A DNA stretch of 64,000 bases from Zantedeschia hybrid cultivar (lineage: Eukaryota; Streptophyta; Magnoliopsida; Alismatales; Araceae), in contig JARZZO010000016.1 of NCBI GenBank assembly GCA_030544215.1, positions 57,019,501-57,083,500 of the forward strand, read 5' to 3'. The notes under the pieces are model-generated. The model was not told the origin of the DNA. It saw nothing but the letters and a program-made list of their open reading frames with translations, and did no database searches. Each line of letters opens with the position of its first letter. The stretch's first letter is position 1. This document shows positions 43,700-55,209 of the stretch, piece by piece. The translations under genes and the position numbers were made by a program.

Positions 43700-44740
43700 C
43701 AAGGAAGGCTGGATCATGGGTCGGGCACAGAACAGTAGGTCCTAGGCCAATCAGGACCACCGACCCGATCCGATCCGCAATGATCCAGGTGATGTGGAAT
43801 GAGTGGGAGGATGGCGGTGAGAGGCGAAGGAGTGGTGGTGATACCTGAACATCACACCCAACCCTGTCTCAGGGTTTTTGAATTTGAAAATATCCCAAAT
43901 TTGCAATAAAAATTTACCATTAATTGAAATTTTGGGTTTACATCACTCTTTATAGAAATTAACCTAACCCTAACTATCCCTGGACTACAATACTCTTAGA
44001 CTCAAATTTTGTGCAAAAATCGCACAAAAATACACCAAAAATAGAAAAAGATGCTAAATAGGCACCAAATGGGCTGAACAAAGACTCGATGGACTCATCA
44101 TCTGACACCTATGAAATGCAAACTATCTTCAAGCCAAATAGAACCCTATGTAGTCCTCCGACGGCGACAAACATGCTCCATAGTATGCAATGCATTGGCG
44201 ATGGTATGCCGTACGCTAGTCCTGGATCCCCATCACCAGATCAGACTTTAATGTTTTTTGTTTCTGCAGATTTGTATGTTTACAAATGACTTTTAAGGGT
44301 TTCTCTATAATTTTACCAACATATGGCAGTGACGGCGATGGCAAGGCAGCAACAGTGGCTTCTTTCTTTCTTTTTTTGGTTGAGGACATTTGAGGGTTAC
44401 ATGAGGGAGGGGGGTTGCATTTTAAAGGGGGAAGGGAAGCATATCCAAGGCTGAACTAGCAGTTCTTCTTCTTCTTCTTCCTCATCCTTTTTTCCTTTCT
44501 TTCCTTTTTCAGTTCAGGACATGTGAGAGTTATGTAAGGGAGGAGGTTTGTGTTTTTTAAAAAAGCAGGGAAGCCGATCCAAAGTTAAACTAGCGGACCA
44601 GAATGATGTGGCTGATCCGCGTCATGGATCAGCTGATCCAGTCAATTCGTGGCCCAGATCGGGGGATCGGAACATGGGATCAGATTGGACCAGGCCAAAT
44701 CCGATCGGATCGGTCAATTTGTGCCGATCTTTCTTCCTTA
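43700..44740. mobile_element. Older non-autonomous hAT element
   Basis: 1,041 bp. Ends CAAGGAAGGCTGGATC and, complemented, TAAGGAAGAAAGATCGG. Flanked by ATTTTGAG (43692-43699) and ATTCTAAG (44741-44748), 8-bp duplications with two transitions. GATCCG/CGGATC words cluster near both ends, as in the other hAT elements here. No transposase. Confidence 0.72.
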
Positions 44741-44748
44741 ATTCTAAG

Positions 44749-45330
44749 GGCATAAATTGATGAGGATAATTACTTAGCACATGTGATTGTTCTAAGCTAA
44801 AGGAAGACTGAAAAGAACTTGGATGAAGGCAGCAACAAACATCAGATTAGGTATGTTTGACATAAATATGGTATCTGTTAGAGTGGCAAGGGAAAATAGG
44901 ATCCATTTCTCTAACTCCAATTACTTGGGCTTTGATGAATAACGACACCAATGATGATCCCAATTAGATGGATTTGATGCATGATGAGGATGATGATACC
45001 ATGGACCCTAACGACAATAACGATGATGATAGGAATTGGTTAATGTGCTTTTATGTTTCTTTGGAGGAAATGCTTGCCTTTGTAATTCTGATGTATGTAT
45101 CTTTTTGCATATATATAGATATAGATACAAGTAGACAAACAAGTAGATAAATGAACAGATAGACTCACAGATGAACAGTAAATTGTAAATAGTTATGCAT
45201 GGATGAAATTGAAGAGGGTGCATCCACCATATTCCGTTTAATTTATAATCACAAAACAACAAATATATAAGGATGATCAATTATGAAAAATGAAGCACAC
45301 ACTGAGGTCTGAGGTCATTAGCATGGTTTG
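44749..45330. other. Unassigned, Asp-rich open frame
   Basis: 44968-45150 encodes MDLMHDEDDDTMDPNDNNDDDRNW, a GAT/GAC-rich run similar to acidic tails of hAT transposases but too short to assign. The rest is AT-rich. Confidence 0.3.
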
Positions 45331-45335
45331 GGTAT

Positions 45336-46479
45336 TGATGCGGCAGAATCCGATTCGGCCCATTGCAGCAGGCCCAAACCCCATTCAGCCCAACAGCAGC
45401 AGTACTAGGCCCTCCGGCGGCCTTCGGCCCGTTAGCGGCCCAGCAGCCCTCGGCCCATAAGCGGCCCCGTCGCTCCCGGCCCAGCAGGCTTCAGCCCGCC
45501 AGCGGCCCACCAGCCTACGGCCCGGGAACAGCACGGCGGCCCAGGGCCCAGCAGGCTTCGGCCCGTCAGCGGCCCAACCCCCTCCGGCCCAGTAGCCGAA
45601 TCCGGCCCACTCCGGTGGCGGATCAGACGCTATGGCGGTTTATCAGTAAGCCTCCTTTTAGTCCTATATCGGCTGCCACCGGTAACCATCCGCTACCCTC
45701 CGCTATAAGTATCCTGCTACTTGTGGCCAAGGAGGTAGGTGGAAAAACGGATGCCCCCCTAAGCTTCCGAAACCCCTTAAAGGACTGCTGTCCAAATAGG
45801 GTTCTAGCTATTTCTTCTTGCTTCCTGAATCGAATCTTCTTCAGAAGCTAACTTGACCGTCGGAGGGGGTTCCCCAGGGCTGACGCCCGGGACTCCTGCT
45901 GACTGGTTCTTCTTCTTCTTTCCCTCCTGCAGGGGCTCGGTTCGAATCATCGCCGACCTCCCCGAGTCGGTCTCGGCCGCCGACCTCGGACTCCTCTCCC
46001 CGGTCTCGACGCCGAACGCCGGCTGCCCCGCGCCAGGAGACTCGGTCTCACGCTGAAGTAGCCTTCGGACTCGCCGTCCGAGGGCAATCCCGTCGGTCGC
46101 CCCGCGCCAGGAGACTCGGCCTCGCGCTGAAGGTGCCTTCGGACCCCCTCGTCGGAGAGAGAGCCGTCCCCCCGTCCAATCTCGGACTTTCCGGCTTCTG
46201 TTCCGACGCTCGTCTACAGCTCCGCCGACAGGAGCTCCTGCTCGCGCCGCGCCTTCGTCCGACCGAAGGAGCAGCGGCTCACTATCCAAGAGTAGCTCCG
46301 GCGGCAGATCGCGCCCCCCGTGGGCGGATCCTCTTCATGCTGAAACAGCCTCGGCTTCGCCCTGTTGTGGATCCCCGTCGGATCCCCTCGTCACCGTTCG
46401 ATCCGGACCGGCTCCGGATCCTCCTTGTTTCGGATCCCCGTTTGCGGGATCCGGTCGTGATAAGATCCAGTCTACATCA
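45336..46479 (+). mobile_element. Solo LTR of a Gypsy-type element
   Basis: 1,144 bp from TGATGCGGCAG to CTACATCA, flanked by perfect 5-bp duplications GGTAT (45331-45335 and 46480-46484). Inside are tandem-like GGCCCAGCAG / CGGCCC words (45360-45620), a TATA-like CTATAAGTATCC near 45702, and the CGTCGGAGGGGGTTCCCC block (about 45857) common downstream of the promoter in plant Gypsy LTRs. Frames open on both strands (45363-45851, 45804-46289) are LTR shadows. It split a LINE fragment. Confidence 0.82.
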
Positions 46480-46484
46480 GGTAT

Positions 46485-46872
46485 CAAGAACATTAACTAC
46501 TTCTATACATCCCTTCTCACAAAAATGGTTGTGGAACTTGGTACTAACGTTTCAAGCCTGTGGATCGAACTCAACAGACAGAAATATACAGTTGGACTAG
46601 GACATGGGCGGGTTTCCATCCTTCATGTATAACCTTTCCCCTGTGTGGAAAGGTATCCACAATCCCATGACATCCTGTGTGCTGGTTTCTGAATTCTGGT
46701 TGGGGATGGTCATCAATGCCTCTTCTAGGAGGATAGGTGGTATGCAGGTTTGCCCTTGGCAGTCCTTTTCCCCAGATTGCTTGTGATCTGCTCCGACTCT
46801 AAGGTATTGTGGCACACGTGTGTGAACAAAGCCAGGGGGGCTTGTCTGGTGCCCTACTTTCAGAAGATAGTT
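46485..46872 (+). pseudogene. LINE reverse-transcriptase C-terminal fragment
   Basis: Stop-broken and frameshifted reading with plant LINE motifs just after the RT domain: SSLWIELNRQKY, then SPVWKGIHN, and in another frame GDGHQCLF-stop-EDRW, GLPLAVLFPRL and SKVLWHTCVNKARG. The order W-K-G-I ... G-D-G-x4-F-W-x-D-x-W ... P-L-x3-F-P-R-L is typical of plant non-LTR polyproteins. Bounded left by the solo LTR and right by a hAT insertion at 46881. Confidence 0.75.
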
Positions 46873-47299
46873 TCGGAGGGCATGGATGGCAGTTTCGGCC
46901 GGTATCGGTATCGGTACCGGCCCAGATCAATACCGGTACCCCCATTTAGAGCCGGTACCGTAAAAAAAAAAATGATTGTACCGGACCGGTACCGGTCCGA
47001 TTTCGGCTGGTACGCCCGTGAATCACTGTTCCCTCTCACAGAAACAGATATGTGAGAGGGGATTCTGGTTTTTTGCAGTGGGAGGGGAAGGGAAGGAGGG
47101 GAAGGAGGGGAAAGAACAGCCGCCGCCGCCGTCCGCCACCGCTGCCGGAGACGTTTTCATCTTTTTCCGGAGACGTTTTCACCGTTTTTGGTGGAAGAAA
47201 AAAAGAAGGTATGATTTATATTTTAATGTAGTGATTATTTTTTAGTTTGTTACATATTTCTTAGATTATTTACGTTTATTTTCTTGATAAAATAGACAA

Positions 47300-48640
47300 C
47301 CTCCGATTTTGGCCCTAATTAGTGGTTAAAAATTGGGATTTTTGTCTAATTACTTAAATTAAACATCAATTGAAGCCTAATTAAGCTTCATTGCATGTTT
47401 TAAACTAGGAGTGTGCTGTCAATTACGTTAATCGACGGTTAATCAGGGGAAATTCCTAATTTTGACTCTAATTAGCGGTTAAAAATTGGGGCGTTTATCT
47501 AATTACTGAAATTAAACATCAATTGGGGCCTAATTAAACTTCATTGCATGTTTTAAAGTAGGAATGTGCTGTCAATTGCGTTGATCGACTGTTAATTAAG
47601 AGAAATCCCTAATTTTGGCCCTAATTAGCGGTTAAAAATTGAGACTTTTGTCTAATTACTTAAATTAAACATCAATTGGAGCCTAATTTTCATTCCATGT
47701 TTTAAACTAGGAGTGTGCTGTCAATTGTGTTGATCGACGGTTAATTAGGAAAAATTCTCAATTTTGGCCCTAATTAGCAGTTAAAAATTGGGACTTTTGT
47801 CTAATTACTTAAATTAAACATCATTTGGAGTCTAATTAAGCTTCATTGCATGTTTTAAAATAGGAGTGTGCTGTCAATTGTGTTGATCGACAATTAATTA
47901 GGGGAAATCCCCAATTTTGGCCATAATTAGCAGTTAAAAATTGGGGCTTTTGTCTAATTAGTTAAATTAAACATCAATTGGGGTCTAATTAAGCTTCATT
48001 GCATGTTTTAAAGTAGGAATGTGCTGTCAATTGCGTTGATCGACGGTTAATTAAGAGAAATCCCTAATTTTGGCCCTAATTAGCGGTTAAAAATTGAGAC
48101 TTTTGTCTAATTACTTAAATTAAACATCAATTTGAGCCTAATTTTCATTGCATGTTTTAAATTAGGAGTGTGCTGTCAATTGTGTTGATCGACGGTTAAT
48201 TAGGGAAAATTCTCAATTTTGGCCCTAATTAGCAGTTAAAAATTAGGACTTTTGTCTAATTACTTAAATTAAACATCATTTGGAGTCTAATTAAGCTTCA
48301 TTGCATATTTTAAAATAGGAGTGTGCTGTCAATTGTGTTGATCGACAATTAATTAGGGAAAATCCCCAATTTTGGCCCTAATTAGCAGTTAAAAATTGGG
48401 GCTTTTGTCTAATTAGTTAAATTAAACATCAATTGGGGCCTAATTAAGCTTCATTGCATGTTTTAAAGTAGGAGTGTGCTGTCAATTGCGTTGATCGACG
48501 GTTAATTAGGAAAAAATCCCGAATTTTAATCCTAATTAGCAGTTAAAAATTAAGACTTTTGTCTAATTACTTAAATTAAACATCAATTGGAGCCTAATTA
48601 AACTTCATTATATGTTTTAAACTATGAGTATAATGCCAAA
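47300..48640 (+). repeat. Nine-copy array of about 150-bp units
   Basis: The anchor GTTAAAAATT recurs at 47325, 47478, 47631, 47780, 47933, 48086, 48235, 48388 and 48542. Spacings are 153, 153, 149, 153, 153, 149, 153, 154. The 153-149-153 pattern and shared variants show units 3-4-5 duplicated as 6-7-8 (about 455 bp). AT-rich, no coding capacity. Confidence 0.93.
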
Positions 48641-48683
48641 TGTTCTTATATTTGTTTCTACTTTTTTTTTTATGTGTTGTAGG

Positions 48684-49160
48684 AACATGGCTGAACAGCA
48701 AGAGCAAGACCCAGGGTGGGCCCATATCAGCTTAGTTAATACTGCAAATAGAAGAGAGTGAAATGCAAATATTGTGGCAAAGAGATGGGTGGTGGAATCA
48801 CTCGAGAGAAAGAACATTTAGCAGGGAAGACAGGACAGGTGACAAGGTGTACTGTTTGTCCCCGACAAGTTGCCAACGAGATGCGTGAATTGTTGCGTGG
48901 CCGGAAAGTATAAACGGAACAAAAGAATGAAGATGAGGTTGAACTCCAAGGCGAAATTTCAGGTAGACATAATACAAAAGGTAAAGGGATGTATACTGCG
49001 TCCAGTGGCATTTCTATACGTGAGAGGCAAATGGCTGAACAAATTGTAGATTCTAGTGATGATGATGATGATGATCCTGAGATGGCTGCAGCTAGAAGAG
49101 AGAGTTTGTGGCATCAACAAGAAGACGAAGCCCGAAGGAATAAGTGGAATAATAAGTGAA
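48684..49160 (+). pseudogene. hAT transposase N-terminus with BED zinc finger
   Basis: Starts MAEQQEQDPGWAHISLVN after a TTGTAG acceptor-like site. A BED-type finger follows: CGKEMGGGITREKEHLAGK and CTVCPRQVANEM, with the C-x2-C...H-x(n)-C/H layout partly degraded by a stop (TGA at about 48758). An acidic run (SSDDDDDDPEM) and RRESLWHQQEDEARR follow, then a stop at 49158. In intact plant hAT proteins the catalytic RNase H-like and dimerisation domains follow; here they are missing. Non-functional. Confidence 0.82.
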
Positions 49161-49228
49161 ATAAAGGATAAAATTAAGAGAATGGGAGAATTAGGTATTC
49201 TAGATAGAGTTTGGGGAATTGGAGTTTA

Positions 49229-49588
49229 GCCCCACTTTGATTGCAGAATAAGTTATTCGGAATTATTTATTCGGAATAACGTATACTAGAATAAGGGGTG
49301 TTTTGATTTGATAGTTTTGTGGGACCCACTGATGGAATAAGAAGAATAAGCAATTCTTGGGTCTAAGGTGGAATGACTTATTCTCCTTATTCTGGTATGA
49401 GTAATTCTGACGCAGTATAAGCTATTCCGTCTGTCAAAATAAAATTAATCTTATTCTAAGAATAAGAGGCCTTATTCTTCTCCTATTCTTCAATCAAAGT
49501 GGCGAAGAATTAGATATCCCCGCAACTAAATCAGAATAGGACCTTTATACCGATTATTCCGACCCTATTCCACAAACAAAGTGAGTGT
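49229..49588. mobile_element. MITE with TTA duplications (Tourist/Harbinger-like)
   Basis: 360 bp. Ends GCCCCACTTTGATTG and, complemented, ACACTCACTTTGTTTG; flanked by TTA (49226-49228 and 49589-49591). Internal TTATTC/GAATAA words fold back repeatedly, including an inner copy of the end near 49490-49503. Alternative shorter boundaries are possible. Confidence 0.6.
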
Positions 49589-49591
49589 TTA

Positions 49592-49973
49592 CGAGCGGGC
49601 CAACTGGGCTGTTTGGTAATATATGCTGTAATACCTTCCTATTGTTATACCTTGAGATATTATAGTAAGTATATTTTTTATTTTTAAAATTTTTAGGTTG
49701 AGCCATGCATGCTCTATTCATTCGTATAGCCTGACTGCCGATGGGATAGTACAAAAAACTTCAAAAATAAAAAGCTATTAATGGACCCAGCCCATTAAAG
49801 ACTTTTTTACCAGTAATTGGGATTCAATTTTTTATTTTTAAAATTTTTTTGCATCCGATCAAAGATCGGACTGTACAAACAAATGAGACATGTTGGACAT
49901 AATCTTAAAAAATTCTAAAAATAAAAGAAATTCTGTATCTACTACAATGCCCACTGGAGCTATTGCAGCAAGT
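49592..49973. other. Unassigned, with foldback fragment
   Basis: No gene. 49800-49880 includes a half copy of the ATCCGATC foldback sequence (ATCCGATCAAAGATCGGA). Confidence 0.35.
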
Positions 49974-50640
49974 CACTACAAGAAACAGAAGCACTAGCGA
50001 CGGACTAATAGTGATGGCTTCAAAAAGCTGTCGTTAAAAAGGTTATTCGCGACAGTTAAAACACAATTGTCGCTATAAACTGAGTACCAGTGACGGCTGT
50101 GGGCAGCCGGCGTTAATCCTAATTAGTAACGACGGCCAAAGATACAACCGTCAGGAATACTCGTTTTAGCGACGATTAAAGACTTAAGCGTTGCTATAAA
50201 ATGAGTATTAGCGACAGCTTCTCTCAGTTGTCGCTAATATCCAGTATATTAGCCATGGTTAAAATCAGCTGTCGTTAAAACTTAGTTTGTAGGGACAGCT
50301 AAAGAAAGCCGCCGTTAGTAATTTTGTAGCAGCAGTGAAAACTTGTCGCCATTGATATTATTAACGACAGCTGGAAAAAAAAACTGTCGTTATAAACTTA
50401 TTCACAACAGCTTAAACCGTTATGACTAATAGCGACACTTATAACCGTCGCTAATAATTTAAATGCGACAATGCATAGATTTGTAATAGCGATGGGTCAG
50501 CCATCGCTGTTAACTAATAGGGACGCACGAAGCTGTCGCTATTAATTATTAATAATAGCAATGACCGAAGCCATCGCCATAATAGCAACGGCTCAATCCG
50601 TCGCTGTAATTATTAGCGGCGCTGCTGTTACTAGAATTTT
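49974..50640 (+). mobile_element. CACTA transposon terminus with subterminal repeats
   Basis: Starts CACTACAAGAAACAG, the conserved CACTA (En/Spm, CMC) end. The next 650 bp carry more than fifteen short words of the type GCGACGG / GCGACAG and their complements CTGTCGC / CCGTCGC, the dense inverted subterminal repeats bound by CACTA transposases. The repeats stop near 50640 and no opposite CACTA end or transposase is visible, so the element is truncated or its other end is unrecognised. Confidence 0.8.
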
Positions 50641-51836
50641 CCCCTTTTCTCATATCAAAATTAAAATTATCTATATAATTTAAATTATAATTATTTTTAT
50701 CAAATATGATGGATAGTATATAATAGTAGTTGAGAAAAATATTTTTATATTTTTAATTTTTTTTCGTATTTATTACGTTAACTTACCTTCCTAACTATAA
50801 CAATAATGAGACTCTATATGTTACTACTTAGTTGTCTCTCTTTCTATGGTTGCACCAATTAAAAATATTATTACTAAAACATAAATAATATTTAATTTAT
50901 AATAAAATAATATTCATAAAATCATATATATAACTATTTATATGTAATTTTAATATTTAAATGTACATTAACAATTATATAGACATTACATCTATCATTA
51001 TACCTATATATAATCGGAGAGCGAATATTTTTAGATAATACATACATGTATATTATATTTCTCTCTCTTTCCAACCTCCAAAACCTCTTTCTATATATAT
51101 AACCTACCAAGATAATAGATATTAATAATATAATAAACTATTTTTATTATTTTGTTTAGTAGTGTTTGTTTGTATTAATACTGAATGTTAGTATGTATGT
51201 ATCTATATTAACGTTAGCTCAATAATGTGTATATTTATACATTTATAATATAATATGTTTCTATTAATTATTCATTGATTTATATCTATAGTTCCTTATT
51301 TATATGACACTAGTATGTTAATATTGTGATTATTACTTTAATAATATTAATATACACATCTTTAGATATTTATATTGGCTTAATAATGTTAATTATATAA
51401 TTTTATGTGTATTAAGCTATACATAAATGTATATATAATGAAATATATCTGTGCATAATTGAATACATAACTAAATGTATGTATTTAATCTTTTGAGAGT
51501 CCTCACGCTCCGACTCTTCTCTCTGTGTCACTATAGATATAACATTATTATTTGCACCAATGCATGTATAAATATATAGTTATATGTAGTTTACTATATA
51601 ACTATATGATAAACATAATTTTTCATCTTTAGATATTTTTATAGAAAAATGATGATTTATTGTAAGAATTTTTAAAGTATTCATAAATAAAAGTCATAAT
51701 TTACTAATCAGCTTCTTAATATAATTATTATACACTATTATTGAAATATATGAAATTATTACATTCGACTCTATATTGAAATATCCTAACCAACATTACT
51801 AGTATAACTATTATAATTATACATTCATCTATATAT
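50641..51836. other. AT-rich sequence, no gene
   Basis: Very AT-rich with short ATATAT runs. Could be CACTA interior or neutral sequence. Nothing identified. Confidence 0.4.
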
Positions 51837-52069
51837 TTAGGGCCCATTTGGTAGGTTGTAAAATGACAGTTAGGAAAATATTTTCATGAAAATCTGATAC
51901 ATGGTTGTTTGGTAGCTGAAAATGTGGGTCAACTGAAAAGGTAATTCGTAGACTCCCTATAAATTAGGATTTTGGCATCCCTGGTGTATGCCATTTTCTG
52001 GGCATTCTTCTGACGTGATGAAATGTTACTAAGAACTGAGCAGGGCGACACTTTGAAATATGAGTTGAG

Positions 52070-52450
52070 ACATGTTTTTTTACTTTTTTTGTTCAGGTTT
52101 TTTTTTAATTTCCTTTTGATGTCTAATAAAAAATTTGAAGGTACAGCCGGTCAGGTCGAATCTGTCTCGATCCAACTATATATTTTTTTGAGATATTTTT
52201 TTCTGTTGCACAGAAACCGAAGTGGATACCAAAAGTTTTTTTTAAAAAAGAAAAAACATAGTCTGGTTGGGGCTGACCCGAGCTGCCTAGTTTTACCTTT
52301 CGATTTTTGATCAAACGTCCCAAAAAATAAAAAAAAATAAACAAAAAAAGTAAAAAAGAAAGTGTTGCAACGCCATCCGATCACTCGGATCGGATGGCTC
52401 TGGGGGGGTCAGTGCAGGCCATGTGACCTACACTGCCCCCCTCAGTACAG
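52070..52450. repeat. Foldback insert with perfect hairpin
   Basis: Poly-T/poly-A arms (CTTTTTTTGTT near 52085 and AACAAAAAAAGT near 52342) enclose AT-rich sequence. A GCCATCCGAT..ATCGGATGGC hairpin lies at about 52372-52398. Open frames here are repeat shadows. Confidence 0.5.
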
Positions 52451-52764
52451 TAAACATAACTCAAATTACAACTGCAATATTATATTAAGTCTCGCCCTTC
52501 AACTATTATGATATGCAAAGAAGGCAATCGGTACTTTAAAAAATTATTATCTTTGATTCTAAAATAATATTATTTCAAAAAATCAATTGGATCTGCCATT
52601 TATATAATTTTAGATGTTGTATATATATCCTTGTAAATTACTGTATTTTTACATATACCCTTAACTTCCACACATCTTCATAAAAATTACAATTATACTC
52701 TTTTATCAAAATGCACTAAACTTAAATGGAATATATCAGAAAGATTCCGTAAATTATGACAAAG

Positions 52765-52804
<40 letters not shown>
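52765..52804. repeat. (TA)n microsatellite
   Basis: About 20 TA units. Confidence 0.93.
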
Positions 52805-52812
<8 letters not shown>

Positions 52813-52960
52813 TACTATGATAAATTTAGAAAAATATGTGTAAAATTATTCGAACTTTTTTGACATAGTCTACTACATTCAACAATATTTTGACGGAAAA
52901 GGTGAGGATGTTAAGGCATTTATAACAATATGTGGAAGTTAGGGGTATACATACAAGTAC

Positions 52961-53090
<130 letters not shown>

Positions 53091-53886
53091 GAAAAAAATT
53101 CCTATTATTTTTCATCTATTTTCAGCTCGCTTTTTCTTCAATGTTATTTTCTACCTCTCTTTTAACTATTTATGATGAATCGTCAAAGTGTTAATGTTAC
53201 AATGCAATAATTAGTAACTAAATAACTTAATAATATAAGTAACTATTTGTTATTAACATATTGAATATATTAAAACATTAATGTGATAAAATTTCAACAA
53301 ATCAAGACATTAACTTTGCTTTGTACATTACTAGTTGATACGTTGTTGCACTAATCATTAATATTAGAGGAGATAATATTATCATATCACTTCGTTACTA
53401 TATTATTACATTATCATGTTAACACGTTAACGGTCTATTACTAATAATTAATGAAATGCTGAAAAATAATATTAGACAAAAAAGGTGAACAATAGTTAAT
53501 GAAGTGTTGATAGTGGATAAAAAATAATGACTGATCTCTAATGGAGGGTTTAATGAAAAAATATTATATTTTTAATTATATGTGAATTATAAAATAATTT
53601 ATAGGTTATTAATTATTTTTAATATAACTATAATTATGTTTGTTGTAAAATCCTTTTACTTCTAGTCACACTGTAGGCAATGTAAAATCCTTTTGCAAAT
53701 AAACAAATCGATGAAACCATTTTCTAGAAAATGTTTTATGGGCAAACACGCGACTGAAAAAAATTACAGGAAAATGATTTTATAGGTACCAAATAACAGA
53801 TTTTGATTTCATTTTTCTTGTAAATGTGTTTTCTTAAAAAATCTTTTTCATCCGATTATATTTTACATGCAACCAAACGGACCTTA

Positions 53887-55209
53887 AGTGACGGGAAGGT
53901 CAAAAAACAAATGGAGAAGATTAACCATTTTATCTTGTCACCCTCCGCATCTCTGCAAGCACAATGGATATCCAACATTGTTAATATTGGGCTCTTCATA
54001 GAACTGGATTATGTGTGAGATAGGTATTCATACAAGCAGGCCCAAATTGCAGCAAGGAACTTAGCGAAGTCAGCTAACAAAAGCATTCATCTCTTCTTAG
54101 AAAGTACAAGGTTTGAAGTGTAGCGTACTCAAAAGGCAGTAAAATGTGATTGGTACAACATATTTTACTAAAAAGATGTACCCACATTTTTTTTACTCAT
54201 ATTTTACTTTTTCATAAAAATATATTCACCTAGAATTTAGTTGTGGCTAAAGATACTAGGGAGAGTGATAGAATTATGGTCATCGGCCGCAGCCAAAAAC
54301 TTGGATTCTTCTAAAAGCAAAGGTCAAAGGTGAATCTCACTAATCCATATACATGTGAACCTTCCACATTTGTATGTTTCTAAAATTCTTATCGTAGCAA
54401 CAGTTCATACATAACTTATTACCTTAATTAAATAGTATTTGATTAATGTTAAGCAAAAGAGGAGCTTCATGTGACTAGGGTCATCATTTCTATTAGTTAA
54501 AATAGGGCAGCGTACCCATGACTAGAGGCATCTTATGTGCATCAGGGGTGCATGGATTATTTAATAATTAAGTATTAGCTGAGTTCAAACTCAGCGATTA
54601 CTTAAATGAGCCGAGTTCGAATAGGTCCTTTAGGTACTCGTTCGAGTTCAAGCTCTACTTTAAACTATCGAGCCGAGTTTGAGCAAGAGTGAAACTCGGC
54701 TCAACTTGGTTCGTTTATGAAGTTTCTAGTTTTCTACAGTGGAGGAAGTAGGAAGGCGTGAGTTCACCTCTTTGTCAAGTAGGGGGTAAAAAACTGAACC
54801 TAGTAACAATTTTTCTACAATCTGTTCTCTACGTGCTGTAAGAAGAAGACATGGTAAAGTACTTGGTCAGTGTCCAGTGATGTATCATAAAATGCTTAAA
54901 GCTGATCTAAAGTCTAAACCATGGTCAGTTTCTTTTAAACTCTTTTTTTAATTACTTTTAAGTTTTTAATATGATGAGGCCCGCTCCGGCCACATGGGCC
55001 AACAATTTTTTAATATTGATTTTTTTATATTGAGTTTTGTTTTTTAAAATAAAAAACAGGTGAATTAGAGAATCAGGTTTCTGTTTATAGCTCTAGTCTT
55101 CTCATGATTGGACTAAAATATGTCAACAATTTTGAAATAGAAGTTTCACCAAGCACATCTTTGGGTCATTTTTGGCATAGATTCTAATTAGAAGTGCTTT
55201 TGTACGTTT
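53887..55209. other. Unassigned; GAGCCGAGTTCGAG-rich patch
   Basis: No gene. 54575-54720 contains repeated GAGCCGAGTT / AACTCGGCTC words in both orientations, as in decayed plant MITEs of that type. The rest is AT-rich. Confidence 0.4.

Larger units (their letters stand above)
46881..49228 (+). mobile_element. hAT element, left end, repeat array and transposase start
   Basis: Left end CATGGATGGCAGTTTCGG, identical in type to the right end of the element at 35537-37684; the first 400 bp match that element, including a purine-rich block. An 8-bp flank TCGGAGGG (46873-46880) precedes it, but no partner was found, so the right end is missing. It is overrun by a MITE at 49229 and no further transposase sequence appears. 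It contains the 150-bp array and a BED-finger coding start. This is the closest thing to an autonomous copy of the family here. Confidence 0.75.

Noticed and set aside
45363..46600. Frames of 155-162 codons on both strands
   Set aside because: Inside the solo LTR bounded by GGTAT duplications.
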